The position numbers and the translations under genes are program-made. A stretch of DNA of 64,000 nt, taken from the IMG/VR virus record IMGVR_UViG_3300034175_000060, positions 22,209 through 86,208 of that record. The stretch is one strand, 5' to 3'. Under the pieces are notes generated by a model, which saw nothing but the letters and a program-made list of their open reading frames with translations, did no database searches and was not told the origin of the DNA. Of the stretch, positions 33,369 through 45,600 are shown one piece after another (positions within the stretch are counted from its first letter, which is position 1; every line of letters begins with the position of its first letter). This DNA is from a virus.

Positions 33369-33569
33369 TTAACCGTTGGTAGAAATGTTTGTGACTGTAA
33401 TGTACGATTTACGTTTATTTTCAAAATAATACTCAAAATCGCTGTCTTTTTGTTCCATTTTAGCACCCTTTGCAAGAGAAATTGCTACTGTGTAGGCTTC
33501 ATTTTTGGAAGCGAAAGAGCTTTGATAAACGAGTAAAGTTCCGCGATCAACCATTTGAACTTTGTACAT
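33369..33569 (-). CDS. hypothetical protein, 66 aa
   Basis: ATG 33569, SD CGGAG. Strand-helix-strand (YKVQMVDRGTLLVYQSSFAS; NEAYTVAISLAKGAK; YITVTNIS). Promoter 33627-33654. Unrecognised. Confidence 0.65.
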   Translation of the reverse strand: MYKVQMVDRGTLLVYQSSFASKNEAYTVAISLAKGAKMEQKDSDFEYYFENKRKSYITVTNISTNG

Positions 33570-33626
33570 AATAATTTTCTCCGTTTCAATATTCCGCCAT
33601 GATGGCTTGTGGGACAACATAAAAGT

Positions 33627-33654
33627 ATTTTACACTAGTTCTTAGGATTGTCAA
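33627..33654 (-). promoter_or_regulatory. sigma70-type promoter
   Basis: TTGACA, 16-nt spacer ending AACTAGTG, TAAAAT. Confidence 0.8.
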
Positions 33655-33665
33655 AGCTTATTACA

Positions 33666-33899
33666 TCAAATCTTGTCTAAGGCTTTCGGGCGAATATTAT
33701 CATTAGCATGTGCTGCCAAGATATCGCACAAAGCACTCTCCAATTCCTCTATGCGCTCGTCAGCCTTGATAACAATTTCTGCGGCGGCATGGCGAGCGTC
33801 TCTGTGCCCTTCCCTGTAGAAATAGTGGTCCATGTTGTCTAAGAAAGTGTCAGCTTTACGAACTTCTGATAAGTTCATGATGGTATCGTGCAAGTTCAT
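33666..33899 (-). CDS. hypothetical helical protein, 77 aa
   Basis: MNLHDTIMNLSEVRKADTF followed by His/Arg-rich helix (YREGHRDARHAAAEIVIKAD) and ELESALCDILAAH, a common phage helix. Start overlaps the previous stop by 4 nt. Confidence 0.65.
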   Translation of the reverse strand: MNLHDTIMNLSEVRKADTFLDNMDHYFYREGHRDARHAAAEIVIKADERIEELESALCDILAAHANDNIRPKALDKI

Positions 33900-34186
33900 T
33901 CCGCTTCCCCTTGTGCTTTGGCAATAGCTTTAGACGCCTTGTAAAGTGCATCACATTGCAACAAGCAGTCATCATCCGCCAGAATCATTTTAAGCGCTTC
34001 TAGCATATCAGGCGCAGCAGAGAACAAACGTGCAGTAGCTTCCAATTCCTCCACAGGCGTATCACGATATCCTTGTACGTTAGCCCATACACGATTGCGA
34101 AGCTGCGCTTCTCCTTTGCGCCAGCTATCGAACTCCAGTTGATAGACAGTGGTGCAGACTACTTCAAAAGATTGTTTCGTTTCCAT
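33896..34186 (-). CDS. hypothetical protein, 96 aa
   Basis: ATG 34186, SD GGAG. ATARLFSAAPDMLEALKMIL matches a motif common in phage-encoded small proteins (ARLIAAAPDLLEAL). Cys/Asp cluster follows. Function unknown. Confidence 0.7.
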   Translation of the reverse strand: METKQSFEVVCTTVYQLEFDSWRKGEAQLRNRVWANVQGYRDTPVEELEATARLFSAAPDMLEALKMILADDDCLLQCDALYKASKAIAKAQGEAE

Positions 34187-34188
34187 TC

Positions 34189-34458
34189 TCAATTCTCCAA
34201 TTTCAAAATTAAAGGGGCATACAGCCAAAGGCGCATCATCAAATCATTATACATGCTAAACGGGCTAACAGCGCTACGAATCGCTGACAAGCATTCTTGT
34301 ACGTCTGTTCCTGTGAGGGCGATTTCCTTGTCAGTGTTTATGACACAGTCGATAGACTTAAACCAGCAGAGGACGATGAAGCAATCCTCTTCGGAGTAGT
34401 TGCCAGAGAGTGATACTTTGGCTTGGAATAGCCATTCGTTGTATTCTGTGGTGGTCAT
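34189..34458 (-). CDS. hypothetical protein, 89 aa
   Basis: ATG 34458, SD GGAGCTAG. Mixed helices, aromatic end (MYNDLMMRLWLYAPLI). Unrecognised. Confidence 0.65.
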   Translation of the reverse strand: MTTTEYNEWLFQAKVSLSGNYSEEDCFIVLCWFKSIDCVINTDKEIALTGTDVQECLSAIRSAVSPFSMYNDLMMRLWLYAPLILKLEN

Positions 34459-34462
34459 AATA

Positions 34463-34660
34463 CTAGCTCCGGCAAGTGACGATGAATTTAATCAAAGCTG
34501 CTTCCAATTCTGCTACACGGTCGTCTTTAGCAAGACCGGTTATTGCACAGTTCGTGCAAAGCATATCGAAAACATCATCAATCAAATCTTGCTCAGAGCA
34601 ATTAATATGCCCTGCTTCGCGTTGATCCAGCCAGAATTTAGTTTCATTGTTGATAGACAT
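34463..34660 (-). CDS. hypothetical protein, 65 aa
   Basis: ATG 34660, SD AGGAG. Acidic; CSEQDLIDDVFDMLCTNC, then a C-terminal helix AELEAALIKFIVT. Unrecognised. Confidence 0.65.
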   Translation of the reverse strand: MSINNETKFWLDQREAGHINCSEQDLIDDVFDMLCTNCAITGLAKDDRVAELEAALIKFIVTCRS

Positions 34661-34800
34661 TTTATTCTCCTGTCGACTCGTTGAACTTCCAATAAACATA
34701 TTATTGCACACTCTTAAGCGCAGCGCAAGAGAAGTTCTAAGAATACTGACAACTAGAATGTGCAAGATTTATTTACTGTTGCGTAGAAACTACTGTTGTT

Positions 34801-35175
34801 TTATTTCATCAACTCAGCATAATCAACATCTTTGAAATTGCTTTGCTCGACCAATTCAAACCACTGTGCCAGTTCTGCACGATAGCGCGTTGCATAAGCT
34901 TGACCAAGCAAAGCTTCGTGACGAATATCGATCATACTTTCAATCGTGTAAGTGGAGGATTTGCCATCAAACAGATGTTTCACAGTGAAATACTTAGCAG
35001 CTTGACTAACGCTGAAGCCATCAACACTAGGGCGACCACTGCGATGTTTCTTTTCGGCTTCCTTTTCCAGACGCTCCAAGTTATCACGAATCAGGCCAAA
35101 GCCTTGATAGATGTCTGGAATAGCTGCAAACAGAGTGTTGATGATTTTACTAGCTTGGGTTTTGGTCATGTTCAT
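34801..35175 (-). CDS. hypothetical protein, 124 aa
   Basis: ATG 35175 (or 35169). Two helical halves with a basic linker (KEAEKKHRSGRPSVDGFSVS), a possible DNA-contacting segment. Own promoter at 35214. Unrecognised. Confidence 0.65.
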   Translation of the reverse strand: MNMTKTQASKIINTLFAAIPDIYQGFGLIRDNLERLEKEAEKKHRSGRPSVDGFSVSQAAKYFTVKHLFDGKSSTYTIESMIDIRHEALLGQAYATRYRAELAQWFELVEQSNFKDVDYAELMK

Positions 35176-35213
35176 TTTGTGCTTTCTGTATCTGGTTGTG
35201 TTCAAGTGAGTCT

Positions 35214-35242
35214 ATTATTGCAGCTATTCCAAGAATTGTCCA
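35214..35242 (-). promoter_or_regulatory. sigma70-type promoter
   Basis: TGGACA, 17-nt spacer, AATAAT, upstream of 35175. Confidence 0.55.
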
Positions 35243-35249
35243 GATTTAT

Positions 35250-35558
35250 TTACACTGGTACACGTTTATGCACAATACGATGACTCCCAATCGTTCCAGC
35301 ATTCTCGCGGTATTCCTTCAGGCGCTGATTAGCTTCCTTGCGCGTTTCTTCGGTGCATTCAACGTCCCAACCATGTCCGTAATTACCTTGAATTTCAAAT
35401 TCATCTTTCAAGACACGACGCACTTTGGTTACAACAATATTCGCATCGTATCCGTCATGGCTTACCAAAGCTTGCTTAACATCTTCCACGGTGAAGCCTT
35501 CATTGTAGAACACACGGTCAATGATTTTACGGCCCAGTTTGATATTGAATGCTTGCAT
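35250..35558 (-). CDS. hypothetical protein, 102 aa
   Basis: ATG 35558, SD GGAGAAAT. Basic; FTVEDVKQALVSHDGYDANIVVTKVRRVL resembles a small winged-helix. Ends HRIVHKRVPV. Unrecognised. Confidence 0.65.
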   Translation of the reverse strand: MQAFNIKLGRKIIDRVFYNEGFTVEDVKQALVSHDGYDANIVVTKVRRVLKDEFEIQGNYGHGWDVECTEETRKEANQRLKEYRENAGTIGSHRIVHKRVPV

Positions 35559-35637
35559 TTTATTTCTCCAAGAGGTTGTTTGCTTCAGTGATTCTGTTAT
35601 CTGCGATTTTCTGACTCAGTGCAAGAACTATTTACAT

Positions 35638-35877
35638 TTATTTTGGATCAATTTGCAACAGCATTTCAATGTCAGCTTGCGGAGTCTTAGCTAGCGCTAG
35701 TTGCCGCACAAGTTCCGCACGCTCGTCGCAATGGTAGAACTTGCGAATATGGTTCATCAGATTACCAGTGTCCGAGCGTACCTGAGCAATCACACATCCC
35801 TGCCGAATAATTTTCACACTAGATTGATAGTGTCGGCTGGCGTTTGATTGGCGAATTGTATATTGTCCGATAATCAT
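35638..35877 (-). CDS. hypothetical protein, 79 aa
   Basis: Basic strand-rich start (IIGQYTIRQSNASRHYQSS) and helical end (RAELVRQLALAKTPQADIE). Start overlaps the previous stop by 4 nt. Confidence 0.65.
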   Translation of the reverse strand: MIIGQYTIRQSNASRHYQSSVKIIRQGCVIAQVRSDTGNLMNHIRKFYHCDERAELVRQLALAKTPQADIEMLLQIDPK

Positions 35878-36098
35878 GCTTGCACCAATTCCATAGAGTA
35901 TTTACCTGAAGGAAAATCATATTTCTTTGCTTCTTCGTGTACAGCCAATTGCGACACACTGGTAAACACTACATCTTTTTCCTTCATTGGCTCAGAGTCG
36001 TCATAAATTCCCAAAAACCAGCAGCCAGTGTGATACATTTTCATGTGTTTTGCCAGTGGCGATGATGCATAAGCATAACCAACATTTTTAGTTTTCAT
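35874..36098 (-). CDS. hypothetical protein, 74 aa
   Basis: Overlaps neighbours by 4 nt on both sides. Mixed; MYHTGCWFLGIYDDSEPMKEK. Unrecognised. Confidence 0.65.
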   Translation of the reverse strand: MKTKNVGYAYASSPLAKHMKMYHTGCWFLGIYDDSEPMKEKDVVFTSVSQLAVHEEAKKYDFPSGKYSMELVQA

Positions 36099-36313
36099 AA
36101 TCCAAGCTCCTTAAATAATTCTTCATCGGAAATACTCTCTATTGTGCTATCAGCAATTCCTAAGAATTTCCGTTCTGCTGCAATTTCTTTTTCAAGCTGA
36201 TTTACCCACACTGTACGGAGCTCTTTCTCTTGAGAGGACTTTGCATTAGTTAGCCGTGTGCGCTCGTTAGAGAGGTTTAGATTTAATGCGTCTAGGTGGC
36301 TGTAGTTGTTCAT
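36095..36313 (-). CDS. coiled-coil protein, 72 aa
   Basis: Long charged helix (LNLSNERTRLTNAKSSQEKE) with a short acidic tail. Unrecognised. Confidence 0.65.
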   Translation of the reverse strand: MNNYSHLDALNLNLSNERTRLTNAKSSQEKELRTVWVNQLEKEIAAERKFLGIADSTIESISDEELFKELGL

Positions 36314-36352
36314 GATTATCTAGCTACGTTTCTAGCAATGATTTAGCTTTGA

Positions 36353-36631
36353 TTATTCGTTTTGCCCCGGCTTGTAATCCTTGCTGTTCATCTTTGCGAA
36401 GTTTTCAAGATATTGAATTGCCATACTCAGGCCAGCAATATCGCTTCCTATCTCTTTATCAACCGCTGTAACGGCTCTGCCGATGACATTGCTATAGTCT
36501 AGTGTAGTGGTCGCCATATGCTTACGAACGCCTAAGAATACGTTCTCTTGCAACAGGTAGCTGTTAGCGCGCTTCAGGTGGTACAGTACAGTTTCGATGC
36601 TGCGTTCTTGTGCTGCTGTAAGCTTTGCCAT
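36353..36631 (-). CDS. hypothetical helical protein, 92 aa
   Basis: AAQERSIETVLYHLKRANSYLL: helix typical of small phage proteins; ends KDYKPGQNE. Promoter 36665-36693 upstream. Unrecognised. Confidence 0.7.
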   Translation of the reverse strand: MAKLTAAQERSIETVLYHLKRANSYLLQENVFLGVRKHMATTTLDYSNVIGRAVTAVDKEIGSDIAGLSMAIQYLENFAKMNSKDYKPGQNE

Positions 36632-36664
36632 GATATTTCCTGTTAGTTGCGTTTCAATAGAGCT

Positions 36665-36693
36665 ATCTTAAATCTTCTAACTGGCCTTGTCAA
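36665..36693 (-). promoter_or_regulatory. placeholder
   Basis: placeholder. Confidence 0.
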
Positions 36694-39600
36694 TCAATTT
36701 TTCTCCCAAAACCAAAATTGTTCTACAAAGGATTCTACAAACTTAGCCGTAACAGGCCCGCTAGCAAGCAACTTTCCATGACCTTCAAAGCGGAGGCGCT
36801 TACCTTTGATGACAACTTGCACATACATCACTTTGTCATTGCGAGCGATAAAATTCACGTCTGTAAGAGTCGCGCCGTATTGTTGCAGAGCTTGTTTGAT
36901 AAGTTCCATGATTTTCTTCCCTGTAGTTCGTTTCGACAGACAAACTATAGCAAGCCATAATCCAACCGTCAAGAACTTTTCAGTCTAATTTCAGATTGGC
37001 TAAGAACATGTCAGATACGAGATAGCAATCGGTGCGGACACTATATAAAGTAGTTCTCAAGCCGTCATCCTCCGAGTGGCACAAGGCGAACAGCTAGCGA
37101 AAAAGGCTAGAGTTGTTGTATTTTGTAGAAAGTGCTTTACAGATTGCCGAAAGTCTGCAATAATATATTCACTTGCATCGGAGATGGTAAGCTAATCCAA
37201 TCCTGCCCGAATGCTTTTTCGATGTCAAACTGACAATTGTTGTCTAGAAACTTGTATTCTGGTAACATTCTGGGTAATTCTGCATGCCCTCAAACCATAG
37301 ATAATATGGTCAAAATACAAAACGACCCTCCAAGATTCGGTGAGATATAGGCAAATCGGCCAAGGCTTTTCAGTTTCGAAAAGACGTTTCACTCTGAGAC
37401 AACATTCTTCTAGATGTGAAAAAGCCACCCGAAAGTGGCTTGTTGTTATTCTTCATATTCAAAAAGAATATACCAATGATCCTCATCATTCCTACGACCA
37501 CCTCCATACATGACATGCTTTGTTAATTCATCAATATGATAATTGTCGTTGTATTTAGACAGAGTGTTTTTGAGTTGGTACCACGTAGGCTTTTTAGCCA
37601 AGCTGCTAAAAAGTATTCACCGTATTGGTCGTATTGATTATGCTCGTCAGTTAGAATCCACATTATTTACCTTTCTCCGGCATTTTATCTACAATAATCT
37701 CACAAATATCACAATAAGCACGCCCATTCTTGGCTCCATGCTTCACAATAGCGATCTTCGAAGCTTCTTGTGCAAGGTCGTACGTGGTATATACGCCTAC
37801 AAAGTATTGACACCAATCGTCATATTCTGCACCATTACAGTACTCTACTAGGAATAGTTTCATGGCAATTCCTCAACAAAATTATCATACTCTGCGTACA
37901 ACTTATTAATCTGTTCCTGATAGTCTTGCAATTCTTCCTCCAAGCTATCCATTTCATCAGCAATATGTTTGATTTGCTGTTGTAGTTCTTCTTTACGTGT
38001 AATATTCATTTCATCTCCGGTATGCAGTATTCTTCAGGATAGCACAAAAAGTGGGTAACAGCAACGTATTCATCAGGCATACTAATACTGTTTGCACCAT
38101 TTGAGACAGCAATTTCCATTACTTCATGTAGAATACTACTTATTTCACACATTGGGATTGGTTTCTTGTAAGTCATTTAAATCGGCCTATTGGGCAACAA
38201 TCCATTTATGCCAGCAGAACATTATGGCTTCTCCGTTGGCTGTGGTTCGGCAGAATTCGCTGCAAGAAGAAGTCGAATAGCATCCGTGGCAAGTATGTAA
38301 CCTCCGTTCTCGATACCATCTCGGTAGAAGTGCGGAAGCGCATTAACTGATGCGTATATGTTATCTAGGTCAGCGTCTGACGCACAGGCGTCTTGAACCA
38401 ACCTCAAGAGTTCTTTTGCATCACTGAACTCCTCTTGGAAATGGAAGAACAATGCAATCAAATCGTCCATTCCTTTTCTATCCCAGAACTCGATGAATTC
38501 TTCAGTGGAATAACACTTCAGAGAGGTGCGCCCGCTGCCATCTGCCATAAGGATTCTTCCCGGTACGCCGGCGGCGCGCTGGGCGAGGGCGCGGGTAATT
38601 ATCAGCGTCAGGTCGGACGTAGTGACCGCAAGCATTTCCTTTTCGTCAAAGTCGTCGTTATATTCCAGTTCGCAAACGTCGCGTAAGATGGTCGAAATTA
38701 CCGCCCGCTCATCCTGCGGCAACTCCCCGCCCTGCTGTACTTCGGTATTGGTGGTCATGCTATGGTCCTTGTCATCCAGTTGGCGCAGATTGCGCGCACG
38801 TCAGGTTCTTGGGGGTCGTCGCCCAGGCAGCGGCAATGCTCTTGCAACGTGCAACGGCCTTTCACCTCTGGCTGCGCTGGTGCTGCGGCTGGCTGATGGC
38901 TGGCGGCGAGGATGGAAATTACCTCCTCTAGATGCACCCAAGCGCCCTGCGGATCGTCGCGCATGCCAAAGGAATCGGAGTCGCGAAGATCACAGACATA
39001 ACGTTTGATCCCGCTCAGCGCCACTTGCGCATGCTGCTGTGTGGCGGCTGCAAGAGCTCCGTCGCGCTCAGCCTTCATCTGGTAAAACATGGTCTCGGTT
39101 CCGGCCTTCTGCGCCTTCAGTTCTTCGATATGGTTTTGCTGGTGCGCGGCCACTTCCTCACGCGCTGCCGCCACGGCTCGCGCTGTGTGGGCGTCGACAT
39201 ACTGAATAACCTGCGTCGAGCAGAACACTGTCTCGCCATAGTTGCGAAGCACGTCGCGAAACTCGTCGCTATCCACCGATGCCGCTGGTGTGGCGGATAC
39301 GTAAGTGCCATTCATGACTAGCTCTATTTCTTGCTCTGTGAATCCGCGCCCATTTGGAGAAACAAAGAACCCGTGCTCGTTTCTGATGGAGTCACCGGCT
39401 ACCCAAAGTAATGGACCATGAATTTCCAGCAATGCTTTATGCATTTGACGCTGACTCTCAATTGTAAATTGCACACCACATTCAGTCCCCATCATGTGCA
39501 ACCCTCGCAAAGCATCACGTGCAATATCCTTAGCATCCGCTTGCGTAGCCTTATCAAAATCATTCATAATTCTCTCCAATTAATTTGTATGCATCAAGAA

Positions 39601-42600
39601 TAACCTACAATGTTAAGAATGTCAAGAATTATCAAGGCTTCCTATCATCTCTCACAACACGCGTTGCAGGAGGTTCTGGAGGTGGTGGAGGAATCTTATC
39701 AGATTTACTAGCCGACTCTCCAGCCGTCAAAAGAAGCTTCAAGGTGGTAAGCTCGGAAAGCTGAATAGGAATGCTACTACCAGATTGGATACCAAGAATC
39801 ATTGAGTCTAGCATCATTAGTGCGATTTGTTTGTTGTTCATTTGTCAGCCTTCAATTTCTCAGTTGCTGCAAGAACGATGGCAAGATTCACCAACTCACG
39901 ATTAGACAGATATCCTTTGTCAGCATAATAAACGCACACAGGAGTGATTCCGTCACGAGCCATTGCTGTAACGTATTTCTCGTAGAAGTGTACGCTAATT
40001 TGCATGTCTTTCATAATATTGAAAGTATAGTCGTCATTGTGTACAATACAAGGTAAATCACCAAATCTGTTGCGAATCCACGCGCAGCAGCCATCGTCAA
40101 ACACTTCAGCAGAAACGTCGTTAGCGTGCCAGTAATCTAGTTCAATTTGGGTAATGTCGTAATTCATACAATCTCCTTCAATGTGAAGCGCTCAAATTGC
40201 CAGCATTGCCACTTAGGCATACCTTCCAACACTAGACAACCATCTCCTGCAAGAGTTTCCACAACATACTCATTACCAAGTGTGAGGCCGTCTACAGGGC
40301 CTGATAGCTCTTTTGTGTAGATTACTTTGTCGCCGGGGTGGAATGTGTTCATTGGAAACCGTCCGCGATCTGAGAGGCTGTGTCATATGCGGCTTGCAAA
40401 CCTGAGATATAATCCCATTCCTCGCCTTCAAGCTCAGCAGCATGTAGGAGTTCTCTCAAAGCATTTACAATTTTATATTCGATTTTCATATATTCTTTCA
40501 GTATGGAACAAGTTCATAAGGGAAATTATTCTAAAAACGCTCACCGAGGATTTTTAAGGCAGCAATCAATTTCTCTGCATTCGCTTTCGTGAGGGACTCT
40601 GGCACATGAATGCTAAAGAATAGGGAGAGGGCTTTATCGTGGCTCATGTTATTCCTTAAAATAAAAGTGGCGACTCTGGAATGAATCATTGTTCATCTTT
40701 CCGGGAATTACAATGCTGCCGAAGTCATCTGTAAAACCTTCAATCGTGTAATGCTTACGGCTGTGAGGCGTTTGATAGGCATGTGGCAGGGATTCTACTA
40801 GGGACTTTAGCGAGTTGTAACCAAGGTGCTCTGGGAAGGTGTAAGGACTCATTTTAAAATCCTTCTGCAATAGATTGAGCTTTAGAGAGCGCGGCTTGAA
40901 TCCCTTTGGCATACCAGATATCTTGTGCCTCTGCGTAAGCACTCGCATTTTCTTTAGCTGCTTCATGCATTTCTTCCAGTGCTTCTACAATTCGTTCTGC
41001 GGTGGTCATTTAGCTCTCCTTTATTTATAAACAGTTTTCGATGGAACTACTTCAGCAGTGATGTATTCATATTTCAACAGCAAATCTACCCAGCGACTGT
41101 CAGGTTGGCTCCATCCTTCGAAGCGCTCTTTGCTGTTTTGCCACCATTCATAATTCAAAGCTACGATATCTTTAATATCTTCAATATCCGTTTTCTGTTG
41201 ATATCTAGCCACAGCACACCAGTTACTTTCGCCAAAGCATGTGATTTCCACACTACCACTTTTGTAGAAGCCATCAACGATGAAAGAATCTTTAGTGAGC
41301 GCTACATTTACGCCAGCTTCCAAAAGTTCTTGGATGAAACTTGGGATGATTCGGTTAGTCATTTGGTTCTTCCACTTGTACACTGAATTCAATATAATTT
41401 GCAGCCCATTCTTCTGCAATTTCGTCAAGCAGCTTTTCACGCTCTTTCGCGTTGAGGTTCTCCCACAGGTCGTCATCAATTTCTTCTATATCCGTCCGTA
41501 CAGCAGTTGGATATCCAATAGATAGGTGCAATTTAATAGTTGGCATTTCGTTTCCTTGTTGTGAGGTAGTGAATCTATTTTAGGACAACTCTCACAACAG
41601 TGCAAGAGTTTTGTGAAGAATTTAGGTCATCGTATGAACATACTCGACAAAGGCTGCACAGGTTCGGTGGTTAGGCATTAACACGAAGCATCCCGCAGTG
41701 GTGTCATACACCTCCACCAAGACACTTTTGATTCTGTGAAGCGTAGGCACGTCCAAGGCTGTCTGAAGCTGATGCAGAGCTTCTATGGCTGTCGGAGCGG
41801 TGACATAGAAGTAGTCCTTTTCCAGAGGATTTGTGAATTTCACTATGATGCAATACATGTTAGACGGCATTTGTTGGGCCAAGTTGAATAAAAGCCTATA
41901 ATACCGCTGGGAAAGGTTGCTGTCAAGGATTTTGTGTTGGTGTTTGATACATTTTGATAAAAAGAAAGAGGCTGCACCTATTTGGTGAGCCTCCATAATA
42001 ATATCATGATATCTTTTCAGGGAGATTAAAGTAGTCAATCAAACTATATTGTAGTTTTCCGTAGAATCCGCAAAAGACACTCTGTCGGTATGTATGGATA
42101 ACGTCTAGTTGGTCACACTCGTACACGGCAAGCATTAACCCAAAGTCATGTAGCTCCACCATCCAATCTCGATATGGCACCCAAGCTAGCAAATCACTTA
42201 CATTTGCGAACGCGAAAAAATAATCCGTCAACGTTTTACCACGAATGGCTATCTCTTTCATCAAGTGTTCGTTACCTGCGGGGCCGGGATGCATATCAGG
42301 CTCGTCCCCACCAAAAACAACGTACGGTGCAACAACACTATTCATCTCGTGGTAAAGCCCCTCACCCCCTAAATACTCTATTCGATACAGGGTTGTTCGG
42401 CCAATAATCTTAACATCTTGTTCATTACATTTTGGCATAGTACGTCTCCTAGCTAACAAGTTAAAGGGCCAATGCCACCAAACATTAAGTCAGCAGTATC
42501 GGCCCTTGCAGTGTTACGGTCAAGCAAAAAATTGCCTGTTGCTAACATGAGACATTACATGTCTTCGCTATTTACAGCAGCGAAGGCAGCATTGATTGCA

Positions 42601-45600
42601 GCGGTCATAGAGATGGTGAGTGCAGCTTGCAGTTTTACCATGTATTCATCTTTGTTCCACTCTTTCTTTGGTGCTTCGACAGGTTGAACTTCTACGGCTG
42701 GTTGGGTATCGGCAGCGCGGCGGAACGTGTCATTGACATTTTTAGCCACTGCCGTTTTATGATCTGCGAAGCTTTTCGACAACCGGTCACGAAGTTTCAG
42801 GCCGTACTTGACATCATACTCTTGTGCAAACTGTTCAGCAGCACGTGCTTTCTCTTCATCGTTCAGTCGAGTGCACGAGTTGTAGAATTCCAAGCTAGTG
42901 ACATGAGTGCGTTTACCACTACCTTCAGCCCACATTTCAACAGACTTGCGGCTCACGTTCAGGCTGTTGACAAAGAATGCGCAGAATTTACCATCTGGAC
43001 CTTTACGGAGAACCACTGGCAGGCTGTTCAGCAGTGCTGGGTTGATCGAAGCGTTAGCGGTGTTTTGGGCGGTAGCATTCATCATTTTGAGTATTCCTTT
43101 AAGTTTAGAGAGAAGTTTCATTTTAAGTTCCCGTTAGTGGGTGGCTAGAGCAACGTTTGTTTGGTTGTCTCGCTGCCATGTGAAGAAGCATAACATAACC
43201 AAGACAGATGTCAACAACAAAACAGTGAAATTCTCAAAATATTTTGAAAAAAGGCCCTTTACTTGTAAAAACTGTAAGAAAAGTGTTGACAAATAGCATC
43301 TTTTGTGCTATAATAGTTCTTTGAGATATAGGAGTTACCATGATTGATCTACAAAAGGCTATCGAACTACGAGAAGCGGGACACACGTACCCACAGATAG
43401 CCCACAAGCTAGGTATCAGTAAGGCGTGGTGTGCAGCTAACTTAAAGGGTGTGCATAAGGGTAAGTTGACATTGACCCCTTCCAGCGAGTCTGACTACAG
43501 AGCGCAGGTAGCCAACATACTAGAGGAGATGCTAGAGAGAGTACGAGCACTATGATTGACGAGTACATTGGGACGTTGCAGGAAGGTAAGTACGAAATTT
43601 TGGAGTGGACAGGTGAGAAGTCTCACGGGCAGTTGATCTATAGAGTCAGATGCCTCAAGTGTGCTGCACAGCCTAATCTCATTGGAGATGCCCTCTTCAC
43701 TGCAACTAAGCGGCTGATAGGGAAAGGGAATTTCTGTGACTGTAGAAGCAACCAAAGAGCAGCAGAGGAACTACAAACACTCGAAGATATCCAAAAACTC
43801 TTGGAAGACAATAATTTTGAGCTTATCCACCATTGCGGATCGTTCAGGTTGCGAGTGTTCGACAAGTTACACAACTGCTGTGTAAAAATAGTGACAGGGA
43901 AGAATTTATTGAATCCAGATTACGATTGGGAAAGCCTCAGATGTTACGCAGCCAATCGTACTGTAGAAAGACTAAACAACCTTGTTGGAACAATGTTCCC
44001 TGTAGGCACTAAATTTTTTAAGGACTTTGGCAATAAGAAACACAGCTTAATGTTTTGCCCCATATGTGCTGAAGATGATTACTCTAAAGCTGGTACTTGC
44101 AATGGGTTGTTTAGCGCACAAAGTGGTGTCTTACTCAAAGGGGCTAGACCCTGTAGATGTGCGAGAAATCATCAACTAACAGAAGTACAAGAAGAACTAA
44201 GAGTGAGAAATTTATCAAAAGACACTCCTTACACTTACTTGCACAGTCACAAAGTTGATGGAAAGATGTTGTACAAATTCCGTTGTGATCTACATGGAGA
44301 GTTTGACAAGAACAGGACAAGTGTACTTCAAGGCAGGTATTGCAGAGAGTGCTCTCCCGGTGGATTTAAGACTGAGAAACCTGCACTAGTTTACGTGTTG
44401 AAAATAGAACATGATAGCGGTCAAGTCTTCACTGGTTATGGTATCTCAAATAACTACACCACCCGACGAAAAGAACATGTCCGCTATCTCTGTGAAAAAG
44501 GCTATGAAATAATTGATGAGTCATTATATCACATGAGCGGCGTATCTGCACAAGAAACAGAGTATCTAGTGAAACAAAACTTTCCCTTAGCTTCGATCAA
44601 TGTTACAGGTTTTATAACCGAGACAACTTTAGGAAATCTTTTTGAACATGTAAAAAATTTCGTTGAATCATCGCCATTTTACCATGAACAAACCATAGCA
44701 TAGAACGGTGCTGTTGGGTAGGTTTATTTCATGTGGATTACCTTGAACCCTCCTATCTGTGCTACTCTGTTCTAGTTGGCAGAGGATTGTAACCAGCATC
44801 CTTGCACTTCACTTCAGCACGAGTAACAGGGTTCTTACATGAAGGCTCTACACGCTCCACAGGACCATTGACAGGCTTACTAGGCCCATCACCGTCAGGA
44901 TTGTAATCATATGATGCAGCCATACACCGCAAACGAGGGGAAATCTGTTCTTCCAGAGGCTCGTTCTTTTCACCTTCTGCCACCTTGGCGATTATTTCTA
45001 AACACACAGGCAAATCACTGAGCTTATCGACAAACCGAACATGGACAATCGGAGTAGTTGACACTAAGTAGACGAGGACGATACTTGTTAAGATAGTCAT
45101 TTTGATTCCTTAATTTATTTTGAGAAATATTCTCAGGGACAATGCTGTGCATTGCCTGTATAAAAACACAGCCCGTTTCCTGAGAGAAATAAACAGGCTT
45201 GTCAACTACTCCTTACTCCCAGACTCCCAGAAAATCTCCCACAAGAATAAATGTAAATTTCTGGTAGAGTTTCTGGAAAATCTGGAATTCAATCTGAAAC
45301 GCTAATCCTATTTCTCAGTTTACCTAACGGTGCCATCACGATTGTACTTAGCCAAATACTTTTCAGCATCACCGCTAGAAACATACAGCGCAATGGCTTT
45401 CTCTGTGAATTTCAACAGACTTGAATTCTTCTGTCGAAGGTCTTTCAACATATCTTCACCAAAACTCCAAGTAGGTTCAACACGCTTAGGAGTATGCACT
45501 AACGTAAGCTCCACAGCGCAATACATGGAGTGTTGTACAGATAAGCTCAAACTCATCACGGTATAATTTTCTCCTACCATTTCAAGTTTCATACCATCTT